From assembly GCA_902800215.1 (NCBI GenBank), contig CADCDS010000005.1, positions 22,408 through 86,407 of the forward strand: a stretch of DNA of 64,000 bases, read 5' to 3'. Origin of the DNA: an uncultured Bacteroidales bacterium. Lineage in GTDB: Bacteria; Bacteroidota; Bacteroidia; Bacteroidales; Paludibacteraceae. Each line of letters starts with the position of its first letter. The stretch's first letter is position 1. Shown in pieces: positions 1 through 7,255 of the stretch. Position numbers and translations under genes: made by a program. The notes under the pieces were generated by a model that saw only the letters and a program-made list of their open reading frames with translations, was not told the DNA's origin and made no database searches.

Positions 1-225
1 CTGTTCGGTGAGGCGGTTATTGCGAATACAGAACTGCTCGCACAGATGTAAGGTCTTTTCGAAACTTTCAATTGCTTTCTCCGAGCCCGTCACTTTGACT
101 TGATAGCCACGAGCTACCACCCGCACATCGGGATGTTGGTTTTTGAGACATAGGATATTGCTGTTATTCACTCCGTAAAAGGTCGGTGTATCGAGGGAGT
201 CCTGTAGTAAAACTATCTGTTCCAT
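1..225 (-). CDS. phoH: PhoH family ATPase, N-terminal part (runs off the window start)
   Basis: Seen: an open frame of 75 codons on the minus strand starts at ATG 225 and stays open to base 1. Residues 17-22 read FYGVNN, followed by a stretch ending VRVVARGYQVKVTG and an acidic helix. This is the N-terminal PhoH domain that precedes the P-loop ATPase domain in full-length PhoH proteins of about 320 residues; the ATPase part lies outside the window. No other Met occurs near the start, so ATG 225 is the likely start, and it lies 62 bases inside the upstream gene. Family knowledge: PhoH-like proteins are cytoplasmic P-loop ATPases linked to RNA handling, with an incompletely known role. It is probably the last gene seen of the long operon that begins at the promoter near 7250. 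Confidence 0.8.
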   Translation of the reverse strand, partial: MEQIVLLQDSLDTPTFYGVNNSNILCLKNQHPDVRVVARGYQVKVTGSEKAIESFEKTLHLCEQFCIRNNRLTEQ

Positions 226-580
226 GTACAAAAATATGCTGTACCCCGTTGTATAACAAGAGGTACGGTACGTTTAATTTTCGATTATACGTAATGGCCT
301 GATCCAGGGTCTTTTGCGTCAGCGGCACGGTCTCGGCTTTGCACTCGATGATCATGAGTGGTGCTAAAGCTGCGTCATACACGACGGCATCGCAGCGTTT
401 CCGGGCATCGCCCACCGTGATAGCCGTTTCCACCGCTATCCGGGACATTGGGTAGTCCAGTTGCTCCACCATCGCGTGTAATAACTGCTGCCGCACCCAC
501 TCTTCGGGTGTCAGCCGCACCCACCGATGCCGCCATTCGCAAAAGATCTGCTCTTTGTTGTTATAGATACGTGTTCTCAC
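164..580 (-). CDS. HSDR_N-type (restriction-endonuclease-like fold) small protein
   Basis: 138 residues. The sequence matches the stand-alone HSDR_N_2 proteins common in Bacteroidetes, which resemble the N-terminal nuclease-like domain of type I restriction R subunits. Visible marks are the N-terminal PEEWVRQ segment, a central RCDAVVYD strand and IIECKAE, which together form the D...ExK arrangement of PD-(D/E)XK nucleases. The start is GTG at 580, overlapping the glnS stop as GTGA, so translation is probably coupled. The C-terminus overlaps phoH by 62 bases in another frame. No methylase or specificity subunit is nearby, so this is not a restriction system. The molecular role is unknown; nuclease activity is inferred only from the motif. 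Confidence 0.78.
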   Translation of the reverse strand: MRTRIYNNKEQIFCEWRHRWVRLTPEEWVRQQLLHAMVEQLDYPMSRIAVETAITVGDARKRCDAVVYDAALAPLMIIECKAETVPLTQKTLDQAITYNRKLNVPYLLLYNGVQHIFVHGTDSFTTGLPRYTDLLRSE

Positions 581-2268
581 TTAAGGTAGTTATCTTTGAG
601 AGAACAAGTACGGTTGAGTACCAGATGACCCGGTTTCGTATCGTCATCCACTACGAAATAGCCTTGTTTGAGCAATTGGAAGTGGTCGCCTTGTTGCGCT
701 TTTGCCAAGGATGCTTCCACTTTTGCCGTTACCACCTTCAAACTGTCCGGATTAAGGAGATCACGGAAGTCCCCTTCCTCGGCACTTGGGTTCTCAACGG
801 CAAACAGTCGGTCATACAGACGCACTTCTGCATCTACGGCAGACTTACACTCCACCCAGTTGATCGTTGCCTTGGTCTTCCTGTTACCGCCTTCGGTGCC
901 GGACTTACTATCCGGATCGTAGGTAGCATAAACGGTTGTTAAATTGCCGTCGGCATCTTTCTCGCAACCAGTGGCCTGGATGATATAACTGCTCTTGAGA
1001 CGTACTTCACGTCCCCCGGGGCTGAGACGATAGAACTTGTTATCTGCTTCTTCGAGGAAGTCGCCACGCTCGATCCACAGTTCTTTGCCGAACCGGATCT
1101 CACGGGTGCCGAGTTCCTCGTGACCGTCGATGTTCTCCGCAACGAGTGTTTCGCCTTCGCCTTCATAGTTGGTGATGATGAGTTTGACGGGATCGAAGAT
1201 ACCGCACACGCGTGGCGCGGTCTCTTTGAGGTCCTCGCGGATGGTATGTTCCAGCAGACCCTGATCAATCATACCTTCCACTTTCGTGTAACCGATACGA
1301 TCCATGAAGTCACGGATGGATTTGGGGGTGTAACCGCGACGACGCAGACCGCAAACAGTCGGCATTCGGGGATCATCCCATCCGGCTACCAACCCTTCTT
1401 TCACCAACTGCAACATCTTACGCTTGGACATGACGGTATAGGTGATATTGAGTCGATTGAACTCACGCTGCTTCGGACGATAGTCCGGTCCGTAAGGACT
1501 CAAGCCGCAGAAGTTGGGACCGCTGAACTGATCGATGAAATAGTCATAGAGCGGACGGTGCACCTCAAACTCGAGCGTACAGATAGAGTGGGTCACACCC
1601 TCGAAATAATCGCTTTGACCATGCGCGAAGTCGTACATCGGGTACACTTTCCATTTGGTACCGGTACGGTGATGCGGGTGGGAAGTGATGATACGATACA
1701 TGATCGGATCGCGGAAATGCATGTTCGGATTCGCCATGTCTATCTTGGCACGGAGCACCATTTTTCCTTCCTCTATCTCACCACGCTGCATCGCTTCAAA
1801 GAGACGCAGGTTCTCTTCAATCGGACGGTCGCGATACGGCGATGCTACACCCGGTTCAGTAGGTGTACCTTTCTGCTCGGCTATTTGCTCTGCCGTTTGC
1901 TCATCGACATAGGCTTTGCCCTGTTTGATGAACATGATAGCGAGGTCATAGAGTTGTTGGAAATAGTCGGAGGCATAGAAGATCTTGCCCCATTTGAAAC
2001 CTAACCACGCAATGTCGCGCTCTATCGTTTCCACGTATTCGGTGTCCTCTTTGGCCGGGTTCGTGTCGTCGAAACGCAGGTTACAAACGCCGTTATATTT
2101 CTCAGCGATACCGAAGTCCATGCAGATGGCCTTGACGTGACCGATATGCAGGTATCCGTTCGGCTCCGGCGGGAAACGAGTCTGAATACGACCGTTATTC
2201 ACTCCCTCTGCGAGGTCTTTTTCTACAATCTGCTCAATAAAATTGAGACTTTTTTCCTCTTGTTCCAT
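577..2268 (-). CDS. glnS: Glutaminyl-tRNA synthetase
   Basis: 563 residues, normal for bacterial GlnRS. It attaches glutamine to tRNA-Gln in the cytoplasm. The class I signature HIGH is at residues 41-44 within PPEPNGYLHIGH, and the KMSKS loop appears as VMSKRK near residue 280. The tail after about residue 340 is the tRNA anticodon-binding beta-barrel region. The N-terminal peptide NFIEQIVEKDL is typical of the GlnRS rather than the GluRS branch. Upstream lpxA ends 5 bases before the ATG, and the next gene starts on the glnS stop codon, so the gene sits inside the operon without its own visible promoter. Confidence 0.97.
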   Translation of the reverse strand: MEQEEKSLNFIEQIVEKDLAEGVNNGRIQTRFPPEPNGYLHIGHVKAICMDFGIAEKYNGVCNLRFDDTNPAKEDTEYVETIERDIAWLGFKWGKIFYASDYFQQLYDLAIMFIKQGKAYVDEQTAEQIAEQKGTPTEPGVASPYRDRPIEENLRLFEAMQRGEIEEGKMVLRAKIDMANPNMHFRDPIMYRIITSHPHHRTGTKWKVYPMYDFAHGQSDYFEGVTHSICTLEFEVHRPLYDYFIDQFSGPNFCGLSPYGPDYRPKQREFNRLNITYTVMSKRKMLQLVKEGLVAGWDDPRMPTVCGLRRRGYTPKSIRDFMDRIGYTKVEGMIDQGLLEHTIREDLKETAPRVCGIFDPVKLIITNYEGEGETLVAENIDGHEELGTREIRFGKELWIERGDFLEEADNKFYRLSPGGREVRLKSSYIIQATGCEKDADGNLTTVYATYDPDSKSGTEGGNRKTKATINWVECKSAVDAEVRLYDRLFAVENPSAEEGDFRDLLNPDSLKVVTAKVEASLAKAQQGDHFQLLKQGYFVVDDDTKPGHLVLNRTCSLKDNYLK

Positions 2269-2273
2269 ATATA

Positions 2274-2990
2274 TTATGCTTTTACTATTCCTCTTGTTGA
2301 TGCTTTGACAAACGTCAAGATCCGATCTCTTTCTTCACTTTGCGGCATAGTTGCTTCGATATGCTCCAAGGCCTGTGTGGTGTTCAAACCGTTTTGGTTG
2401 AGGATGCGGTACACTTCCTGGATGGTATGGATCTGTTCCGGTGTAAATCCTCTGCGATTCAAGCCTACGGAGTTGATGCCGCAGAAGGCGATCGGATCCC
2501 GTGCTGCGATGATGTAGGGCGGAATATCTTTGTTGATCTTCGAACCGCCTTGAATCATCACATGACTGCCGATGCGGGTAAACTGATGCACCAGTGTACC
2601 TCCACCGACGATGGCAAAATCGTCTATCTCCACTTCACCGGCCAACTGGGTGACATTGGACATGATGATGTTATTGCCTAACACGCAGTCATGCGCCACG
2701 TGGCAGTAGGCCATGATGAGGTTATTGTTTCCGACCACAGTTTTTCCCTTGCTGGCGGTACCACGGTGGATAGTGACAAACTCACGGAGCACGCAGTTGT
2801 CTCCGATAATAGTCCACGTCTCTTCCCCTTTGAACTTCAGATCTTGCGGTACACAACCGATCACGGCGTGAGGGAAGATATGACAGTTATCACCGATGAT
2901 CACGTTATCATCGATATACGCAAAGGCATCGATCGTCACGTTCTTGCCGATCTGCGCTTTGGGACTGATATATGCTAATTCACTTATCAT
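2274..2990 (-). CDS. lpxA: UDP-N-acetylglucosamine acyltransferase (LpxA)
   Basis: First step of lipid A synthesis: transfer of a 3-hydroxyacyl chain from acyl carrier protein to UDP-GlcNAc. The protein is a left-handed beta-helix with hexapeptide repeats such as IGDNCH and IGKNVT. The catalytic histidine is His100 in VAHD, and the C-terminal helical domain contains the conserved RRGF segment. At 238 residues it is shorter than the usual 255-262. Comparison with remembered LpxA sequences suggests about one helix coil is missing before CVPQDLKFKG. The ATG overlaps the lpxC stop by 4 bases. The family and the catalytic site are clear; acyl-chain preference cannot be read. Confidence 0.93.
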   Translation of the reverse strand: MISELAYISPKAQIGKNVTIDAFAYIDDNVIIGDNCHIFPHAVIGCVPQDLKFKGEETWTIIGDNCVLREFVTIHRGTASKGKTVVGNNNLIMAYCHVAHDCVLGNNIIMSNVTQLAGEVEIDDFAIVGGGTLVHQFTRIGSHVMIQGGSKINKDIPPYIIAARDPIAFCGINSVGLNRRGFTPEQIHTIQEVYRILNQNGLNTTQALEHIEATMPQSEERDRILTFVKASTRGIVKA

Positions 2991-3889
2991 TCTGAAATTA
3001 CCTGATTTCTAAGTTTTCTAACGCATTGTGTATTGAACGTATGTCCGGGTTTGTACGCAATGATTTTTCCTTGCAGACGCATACCTAAGAGCGACAGGTC
3101 ACCGATGACGTCTAACAACTTATGCCGTGCCGGTTCATTGGGATAGTTCAGCGGAGAGAGGTATCCGAGTTTGGTAGCATCCAAGTGCGGCTGTCCCATC
3201 TTATCGCAGAAATAATCCATACCGCTTTGCGACAGTTCCGTCTCATAGATCACCAAAGCATTCTTCAGGTCACCGCCTTTGATGAGTCCTACCCGTAACA
3301 GCGGTTCTATCTCACGCACGAAACAAAACGTACGTGCGGCGGCAATGTCCGTCGGGTAGTCCGACAGGTTCTTGAGTGTAGCGTGCTGTTCCCGTAACAG
3401 ATTTGACTGAAAGGCAATCGTCACATCCACCTCATAATGGTCACAGGGTTCAATTCGCATCCGGTGACCGTGTTCGGAGATATACTCGATTGGTTCTGTG
3501 ACCACATACACTTGTTGCTCTGCTTCTTGTTCTTCGATCCCCACTTTCTGAATCGCTTCGATGAACAGACGGGCACTGCCGTCCAAGATCGGCATCTCGG
3601 GTGCATCCACATCGATGATGCAGTTATCCACTCCCATGGCATAGAGCGCGCTGAGTGCATGTTCGACGGTGGATATCTTCCATTTACCTCGTTCCAACAC
3701 TGTTCCCCTTTCCGTTCCCGACACGTAGTCGGCTAAGGCCTGATGGCAAGGTTGCCCCGGCAGATCGACGCGTCTGAGACAGACACCGGTATTCTCCGGT
3801 GCCGGATGGAAGGTAGCCGTCACGTGCAGACCGGTATGCAGACCGACGGACTGCAAGGTAAAACTATCTTTTATCGTTTTTTGTTTCAT
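2987..3889 (-). CDS. lpxC: UDP-3-O-acyl-GlcNAc deacetylase (LpxC), without fused FabZ
   Basis: 300 residues. LpxC is the zinc-dependent committed step of lipid A synthesis. Visible motifs are VEHALSALY (zinc His), KLLDVIGDLSLLG (zinc His and Asp) and KPGHTFN (catalytic His region). In Bacteroidetes the gene usually encodes a bifunctional LpxC/FabZ protein of about 460 residues. Here the frame ends just after the LpxC part, and its stop overlaps the lpxA start (ATGA), so no room is left for FabZ. The start also overlaps the lpxD stop by 4 bases. A separate fabZ must exist elsewhere if the dehydratase is needed. Confidence 0.95.
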   Translation of the reverse strand: MKQKTIKDSFTLQSVGLHTGLHVTATFHPAPENTGVCLRRVDLPGQPCHQALADYVSGTERGTVLERGKWKISTVEHALSALYAMGVDNCIIDVDAPEMPILDGSARLFIEAIQKVGIEEQEAEQQVYVVTEPIEYISEHGHRMRIEPCDHYEVDVTIAFQSNLLREQHATLKNLSDYPTDIAAARTFCFVREIEPLLRVGLIKGGDLKNALVIYETELSQSGMDYFCDKMGQPHLDATKLGYLSPLNYPNEPARHKLLDVIGDLSLLGMRLQGKIIAYKPGHTFNTQCVRKLRNQVISE

Positions 3890-4893
3890 TTTCCACTTTG
3901 TTTAAACCGCACGACGGCACGTCTCCAGGTGGCGGCATCAATGGCGGGATAGCCCATGTACACACCCGGTTTTCGCACATTACCCGGTACACCGCTCTGG
4001 GCGCCGAACATGCAGTTATCCGCTATCTCGATGTGTCCGGCTACGCCTACCTGGCCTGCCAGCACACAATGTTTGCCTATCTTCGTACTTCCGGCGATGC
4101 CTACTTGTGCGCAGCAGAAAGTGCCTTCACCGATCTCCACGTTATGGGCGATCTGCACCAAGTTATCGATCTTGGCATTCTTGCGAATGATCGTACTTCC
4201 CATCATCGCCCGGTCCACCGTCGTGTTGGCTCCTATCTCCACATCATCCTCAATGATCACATTACCGATCTGCGGGATTTTTTGGTTGACTCCCTGTGGG
4301 TCTGGTTCAAAACCGAAACCGTCTGAACCTACGACTACTCCGGCATGAAGGATACAGTCTTTCCCGACCACGCAATGTGCATACACGCGCACGCCTGCGT
4401 ACAAGACGGTATGGTCACCTATCGTGACGTTATCACCGATATACACATTCGGATAGATCTGCACACCGGCACCTAAGCGCACGTTCTTACCGATATACGC
4501 AAAGGCACCTACATAGGCATCCGCCGGAACTTGTACCCCTTCGGATATACAGCACGGTTGTTCGATTCCTTGTTTCGGAGGATTCATTGCCTTGCTCACG
4601 AGGGATAACAACTGTCCCATCGCAGCTCGAGCGTTATCGACCAGGATAACAGCCCCTCCGGCTTTTCCTTCTCCTTCCGGGAAGGTGACCTTCCCTTCCA
4701 CCACACTACGGGTGATCAAGATCACACCGGCTTTGGAGGTGGTTAAGTAAGGCAAGTATTTCTCATCGGTGATAAACGAGAGATGATGCGCCTGCGCCTG
4801 CTCTATCGGTGCTACATCACGCACCATCGCGTTGGCATTGCCGTACAACGCACCGCCTAATAAACCCGCTATCTGTTGTGCACTAAATTCCAT
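3886..4893 (-). CDS. lpxD: UDP-3-O-acylglucosamine N-acyltransferase (LpxD)
   Basis: 335 residues, normal length. Third step of lipid A synthesis: N-acylation of UDP-3-O-acyl-glucosamine. Residues 1-100 form the uridine-binding LpxD N-domain (HHLSFITDEKYLPYL). A left-handed beta-helix of many hexapeptides follows, with the catalytic His in VQIAHNVEIG, and the C-terminal helix ends RRAVVRFKQ. It follows the HD phosphohydrolase gene with an 11-base overlap and precedes lpxC, the usual Bacteroidetes order. Confidence 0.97.
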   Translation of the reverse strand: MEFSAQQIAGLLGGALYGNANAMVRDVAPIEQAQAHHLSFITDEKYLPYLTTSKAGVILITRSVVEGKVTFPEGEGKAGGAVILVDNARAAMGQLLSLVSKAMNPPKQGIEQPCCISEGVQVPADAYVGAFAYIGKNVRLGAGVQIYPNVYIGDNVTIGDHTVLYAGVRVYAHCVVGKDCILHAGVVVGSDGFGFEPDPQGVNQKIPQIGNVIIEDDVEIGANTTVDRAMMGSTIIRKNAKIDNLVQIAHNVEIGEGTFCCAQVGIAGSTKIGKHCVLAGQVGVAGHIEIADNCMFGAQSGVPGNVRKPGVYMGYPAIDAATWRRAVVRFKQSGK

Positions 4894-6151
4894 TTCTATA
4901 TTTAAACAAATATCGCTTAATCGGTTTTCTGGTCAATGACGCCAAGTCCAATATCTCACTGGCCTCAGCGATGTCGCGCACCGTACCGTCGTTGTACAGG
5001 ATACCGATGCTGTCGGCTTTCTCGGAGTAGGTGTTACTGGTAGAAACATGCTCCGACCACATGTATGTTGCATCTTGTTGGGAGATACCCAAAGCCTTTG
5101 CATACTCCCTGTTCAGTTCTTGTTTCCGGGTTTCCGTCAACGGTGCTTCAATTAATTGTCCTCTAAACAACTGACGGTTGATGAAACTGCGACTTAACAA
5201 ACTCAGCACTTTGTCTTCACCGGCGATCCAGGCTTTGATAGCACAGAGCACGTCGTTATCATCCAGCAGCGCATACTGCTCCAAGGCCTCCGTATGGGTG
5301 CCGAACATGTCAAACGTTACCGGCTGGTAGAGGAAATAATGCAACGCAGGTGAGCAGAATAAATCTTTTCCTCCTCTTGCCAGTTCTTTGGCACGGCTGA
5401 GTATCTTAATCAGATGTTGTTCGGCAGCCACACTGGTCTTATGCAGATAGACCTGCCAATACATCAGGCGACGGGCAACGAGGAACTTCTCCACACTGTA
5501 GATACCTTTGACTTGCACGACCAGTTTATCGTCCTTCACATCCAGCATCTTGAGTAAGCGCTCACTGGCGATACGACCTTCCTGCACCCCCGTGAAGAAA
5601 CTATCCCGGCACAGATAATCCATGCGGTCCACATCCAGTTGGCTGGATATCAACTGATGGAGGAAATGCTTCGGGTACTCGTTCTTGAATATGGCGATCG
5701 CCATGTCTAATGGCTTGTCGGTCATCCCGTAACCCGTAACCCGTAACCCGTAACCTCTCAAATCCTCATTAATACGCTCCATCATAAGGAGCGATATATC
5801 TTCATGCGTCACGCCGTCCACCAGGGTATGTTCCAGCACATGGGAGAACGGTCCGTGACCGATGTCGTGCAGCAGGATGGCTATCATCGCACTTGTCTCC
5901 TCCTGCTCCGTGATAGCCACCCCTTTTAACCGCAACGACATAATCGCTTCCTGCATCAGGTGCATCGCACCGATCGAGTGACCGAACCGACTATGCATTG
6001 CACCCGGGTACACCAGATAGGATAAACCTAACTGGCGGATCCGGTTCAAACGCTGCACATAAGGATGCTGCAGCACGTCGAAGATCAGATCATTCGGGAT
6101 GGATAAAAACCCGAATACAGGATCGTTAATGATTTTTCGTTTATTTAGCAC
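4883..6151 (-). CDS. HD-domain phosphohydrolase (COG1078, dNTPase-like)
   Basis: 422 residues. The HD metal site is clear: HSRFGHSIG near residue 54 and LLHDIGHGPFSH near residue 92. The later SQLDVDRMDYLCRDS segment marks the YwfO/SAMHD1-like group. Such proteins hydrolyse nucleoside triphosphates, but the substrate here is unknown. A short segment around residues 133-147, rich in Gly, Tyr and Arg, is encoded by four copies of a 7-bp repeat (5726-5755) and looks like an insertion compared with homologues as I remember them. A one-copy change would shift the frame. The gene is conserved next to lpxD in this phylum. It overlaps both neighbours by 11 bases. Confidence 0.9.
   Translation of the reverse strand: MLNKRKIINDPVFGFLSIPNDLIFDVLQHPYVQRLNRIRQLGLSYLVYPGAMHSRFGHSIGAMHLMQEAIMSLRLKGVAITEQEETSAMIAILLHDIGHGPFSHVLEHTLVDGVTHEDISLLMMERINEDLRGYGLRVTGYGMTDKPLDMAIAIFKNEYPKHFLHQLISSQLDVDRMDYLCRDSFFTGVQEGRIASERLLKMLDVKDDKLVVQVKGIYSVEKFLVARRLMYWQVYLHKTSVAAEQHLIKILSRAKELARGGKDLFCSPALHYFLYQPVTFDMFGTHTEALEQYALLDDNDVLCAIKAWIAGEDKVLSLLSRSFINRQLFRGQLIEAPLTETRKQELNREYAKALGISQQDATYMWSEHVSTSNTYSEKADSIGILYNDGTVRDIAEASEILDLASLTRKPIKRYLFKYRNGI
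5726..5755. repeat. Four copies of heptamer CCCGTAA inside the HD gene
   Basis: Exact 7-bp tandem repeat starting at 5726, 5733, 5740 and 5747, followed by CC. On the coding (minus) strand the unit reads TTACGGG, so the encoded peptide cycles through three frames. Gain or loss of one copy would frameshift the HD protein at about one third of its length. Confidence 0.95.
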
Positions 6152-6635
6152 GTAATACTTTATCTATACTTGTCAAACGATAGGACATGTTTACATACAA
6201 CTTGCATAAGCCGAACTGCAGCAGGCTCACTAACAGGATCACTACACCGTAGATGATCGCGCCAACACCCATTCCTTCGCTATGGTAGCCTCCATAGTAC
6301 GAGTACGAATTATATTCGGACAAGCTGACAATACCCAGGATCACCAAAACGATGGATCCTAAGATACCTAATACGAGGAAGATCGTAGCGACCACGGATA
6401 CCATGTTCTCGGAACCGGAATACTTCGCTTCTTCCAACACTTTCTTCTCCTCCGCAACAGGAGCAGGAGCAGGAGCCGGTGCAGGAGCGGCGGCTTTAAC
6501 TGCAGATTGAACGGCTACGTTGATAGCCTCTAACATCTCTTCCTTGCTAAAGGACGGAGCTTTGGGAGCGGCGGCTTTTTTCGGAGCGGCTTTTTTCGGA
6601 GCGGCTTTCTTCGGAGTCTCTTGTGTTTCTGCCAT
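6141..6635 (-). CDS. Lys/Ala/Pro-rich protein with two membrane helices, unknown function
   Basis: 164 residues. Residues 9-23 repeat the unit PKKAA, encoded by a 15-bp direct repeat at about 6555-6615, and a short Pro-Ala run (APAPAPAP) lies near residue 55. Two hydrophobic helices follow: about residues 82-107 (VATIFLVLGILGSIVLVI) and 126-150 (GVGAIIYGVVILLVSLLQ), joined by a Tyr/Ser/Gly-rich loop. No enzyme motif was found. The basic N-terminus could bind nucleic acid or acidic polymers on the cytoplasmic side, but this is a guess. The stop overlaps the HD gene by 11 bases. I do not recognise the family. Confidence 0.75.
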   Translation of the reverse strand: MAETQETPKKAAPKKAAPKKAAAPKAPSFSKEEMLEAINVAVQSAVKAAAPAPAPAPAPVAEEKKVLEEAKYSGSENMVSVVATIFLVLGILGSIVLVILGIVSLSEYNSYSYYGGYHSEGMGVGAIIYGVVILLVSLLQFGLCKLYVNMSYRLTSIDKVLRAK

Positions 6636-6669
6636 AATCAGATACCCTGGTTCGTGTCGGGCACAACTG

Positions 6670-7194
6670 TTAATGAATACTCTGTTCTTGACTTTGACGT
6701 CGTTGATATTTGTCGATTTCTAATTGTGTATGCTTCATCCGGTGTTCCAGTTCAGCAATGTCCGACATCACGATCTTCAGATGATGCGCCCGTTCCAGCA
6801 ATTCCAGGGCCTTGGCGTTCTTCGCATCGATCGCATACTCCTCAATTCGTTTCCCGTTCCGGTAGATCAGCAAGTCCCCTCCGTCATCACGCACCATGAT
6901 CCGGATACCCGTGTTGTCCTTAAGCGTATAAAAACCATGATCCTGGTATTTCGGATCCTTGGGTTCGTATTTGAACAAGGCGATCAAGGAATCGGCCACC
7001 GGCATCAAGGCCTCGTGCTGGGACTGAAAATAAGCCAAAGTGCGCTGCTGGTCCACCAGACCTACCGAATCCCGTTCATGCTTCTCGGCACGGTACCGGT
7101 CCAACTTACTCTCACCCCCGCAACTCACCATCATCGACAGGCATATCATGCCTGCCAATACCATCGTCATATACCGTCCTATTCTCTTTCGCAT
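6670..7194 (-). CDS. Predicted lipoprotein, unknown function
   Basis: 174 residues, with a signal peptide ending in the lipobox MMVSC (Cys25), so probably membrane-anchored. The mature part is charged, with a short beta-rich middle (IRIMVRDDGGDLLIYRNGK) and a helical C-terminus (residues 125-165) of coiled-coil character. No catalytic motif seen. It is the first gene after the promoter at 7218-7250, and 34 bases separate it from the next gene, so it probably heads the long lpx operon. Family not recognised. Confidence 0.75.
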   Translation of the reverse strand: MRKRIGRYMTMVLAGMICLSMMVSCGGESKLDRYRAEKHERDSVGLVDQQRTLAYFQSQHEALMPVADSLIALFKYEPKDPKYQDHGFYTLKDNTGIRIMVRDDGGDLLIYRNGKRIEEYAIDAKNAKALELLERAHHLKIVMSDIAELEHRMKHTQLEIDKYQRRQSQEQSIH

Positions 7195-7217
7195 AGCGCT
7201 GCAATCCTAAATTCGCT

Positions 7218-7250
7218 GCAAAATTACAAAAAAATATTGATATACGCAAA
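7218..7250 (-). promoter_or_regulatory. Bacteroidetes-type promoter for the lipoprotein-lpx operon
   Basis: Minus strand: -33 TTTG (7247-7250), 20-base spacer, -7 TAATTTTGC (7218-7226), followed by AGCG. This is a full match to TTTG-N19/21-TAnnTTTGC. The -33 lies only 5 bases from the stop of the preceding CoA transferase gene, and no terminator separates them. Confidence 0.85.
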
Positions 7251-7255
7251 TAAAT

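Noticed and set aside
164-580. Type I restriction system
   Set aside because: Only a small HSDR_N-like protein is present; no helicase, methylase or specificity subunit.
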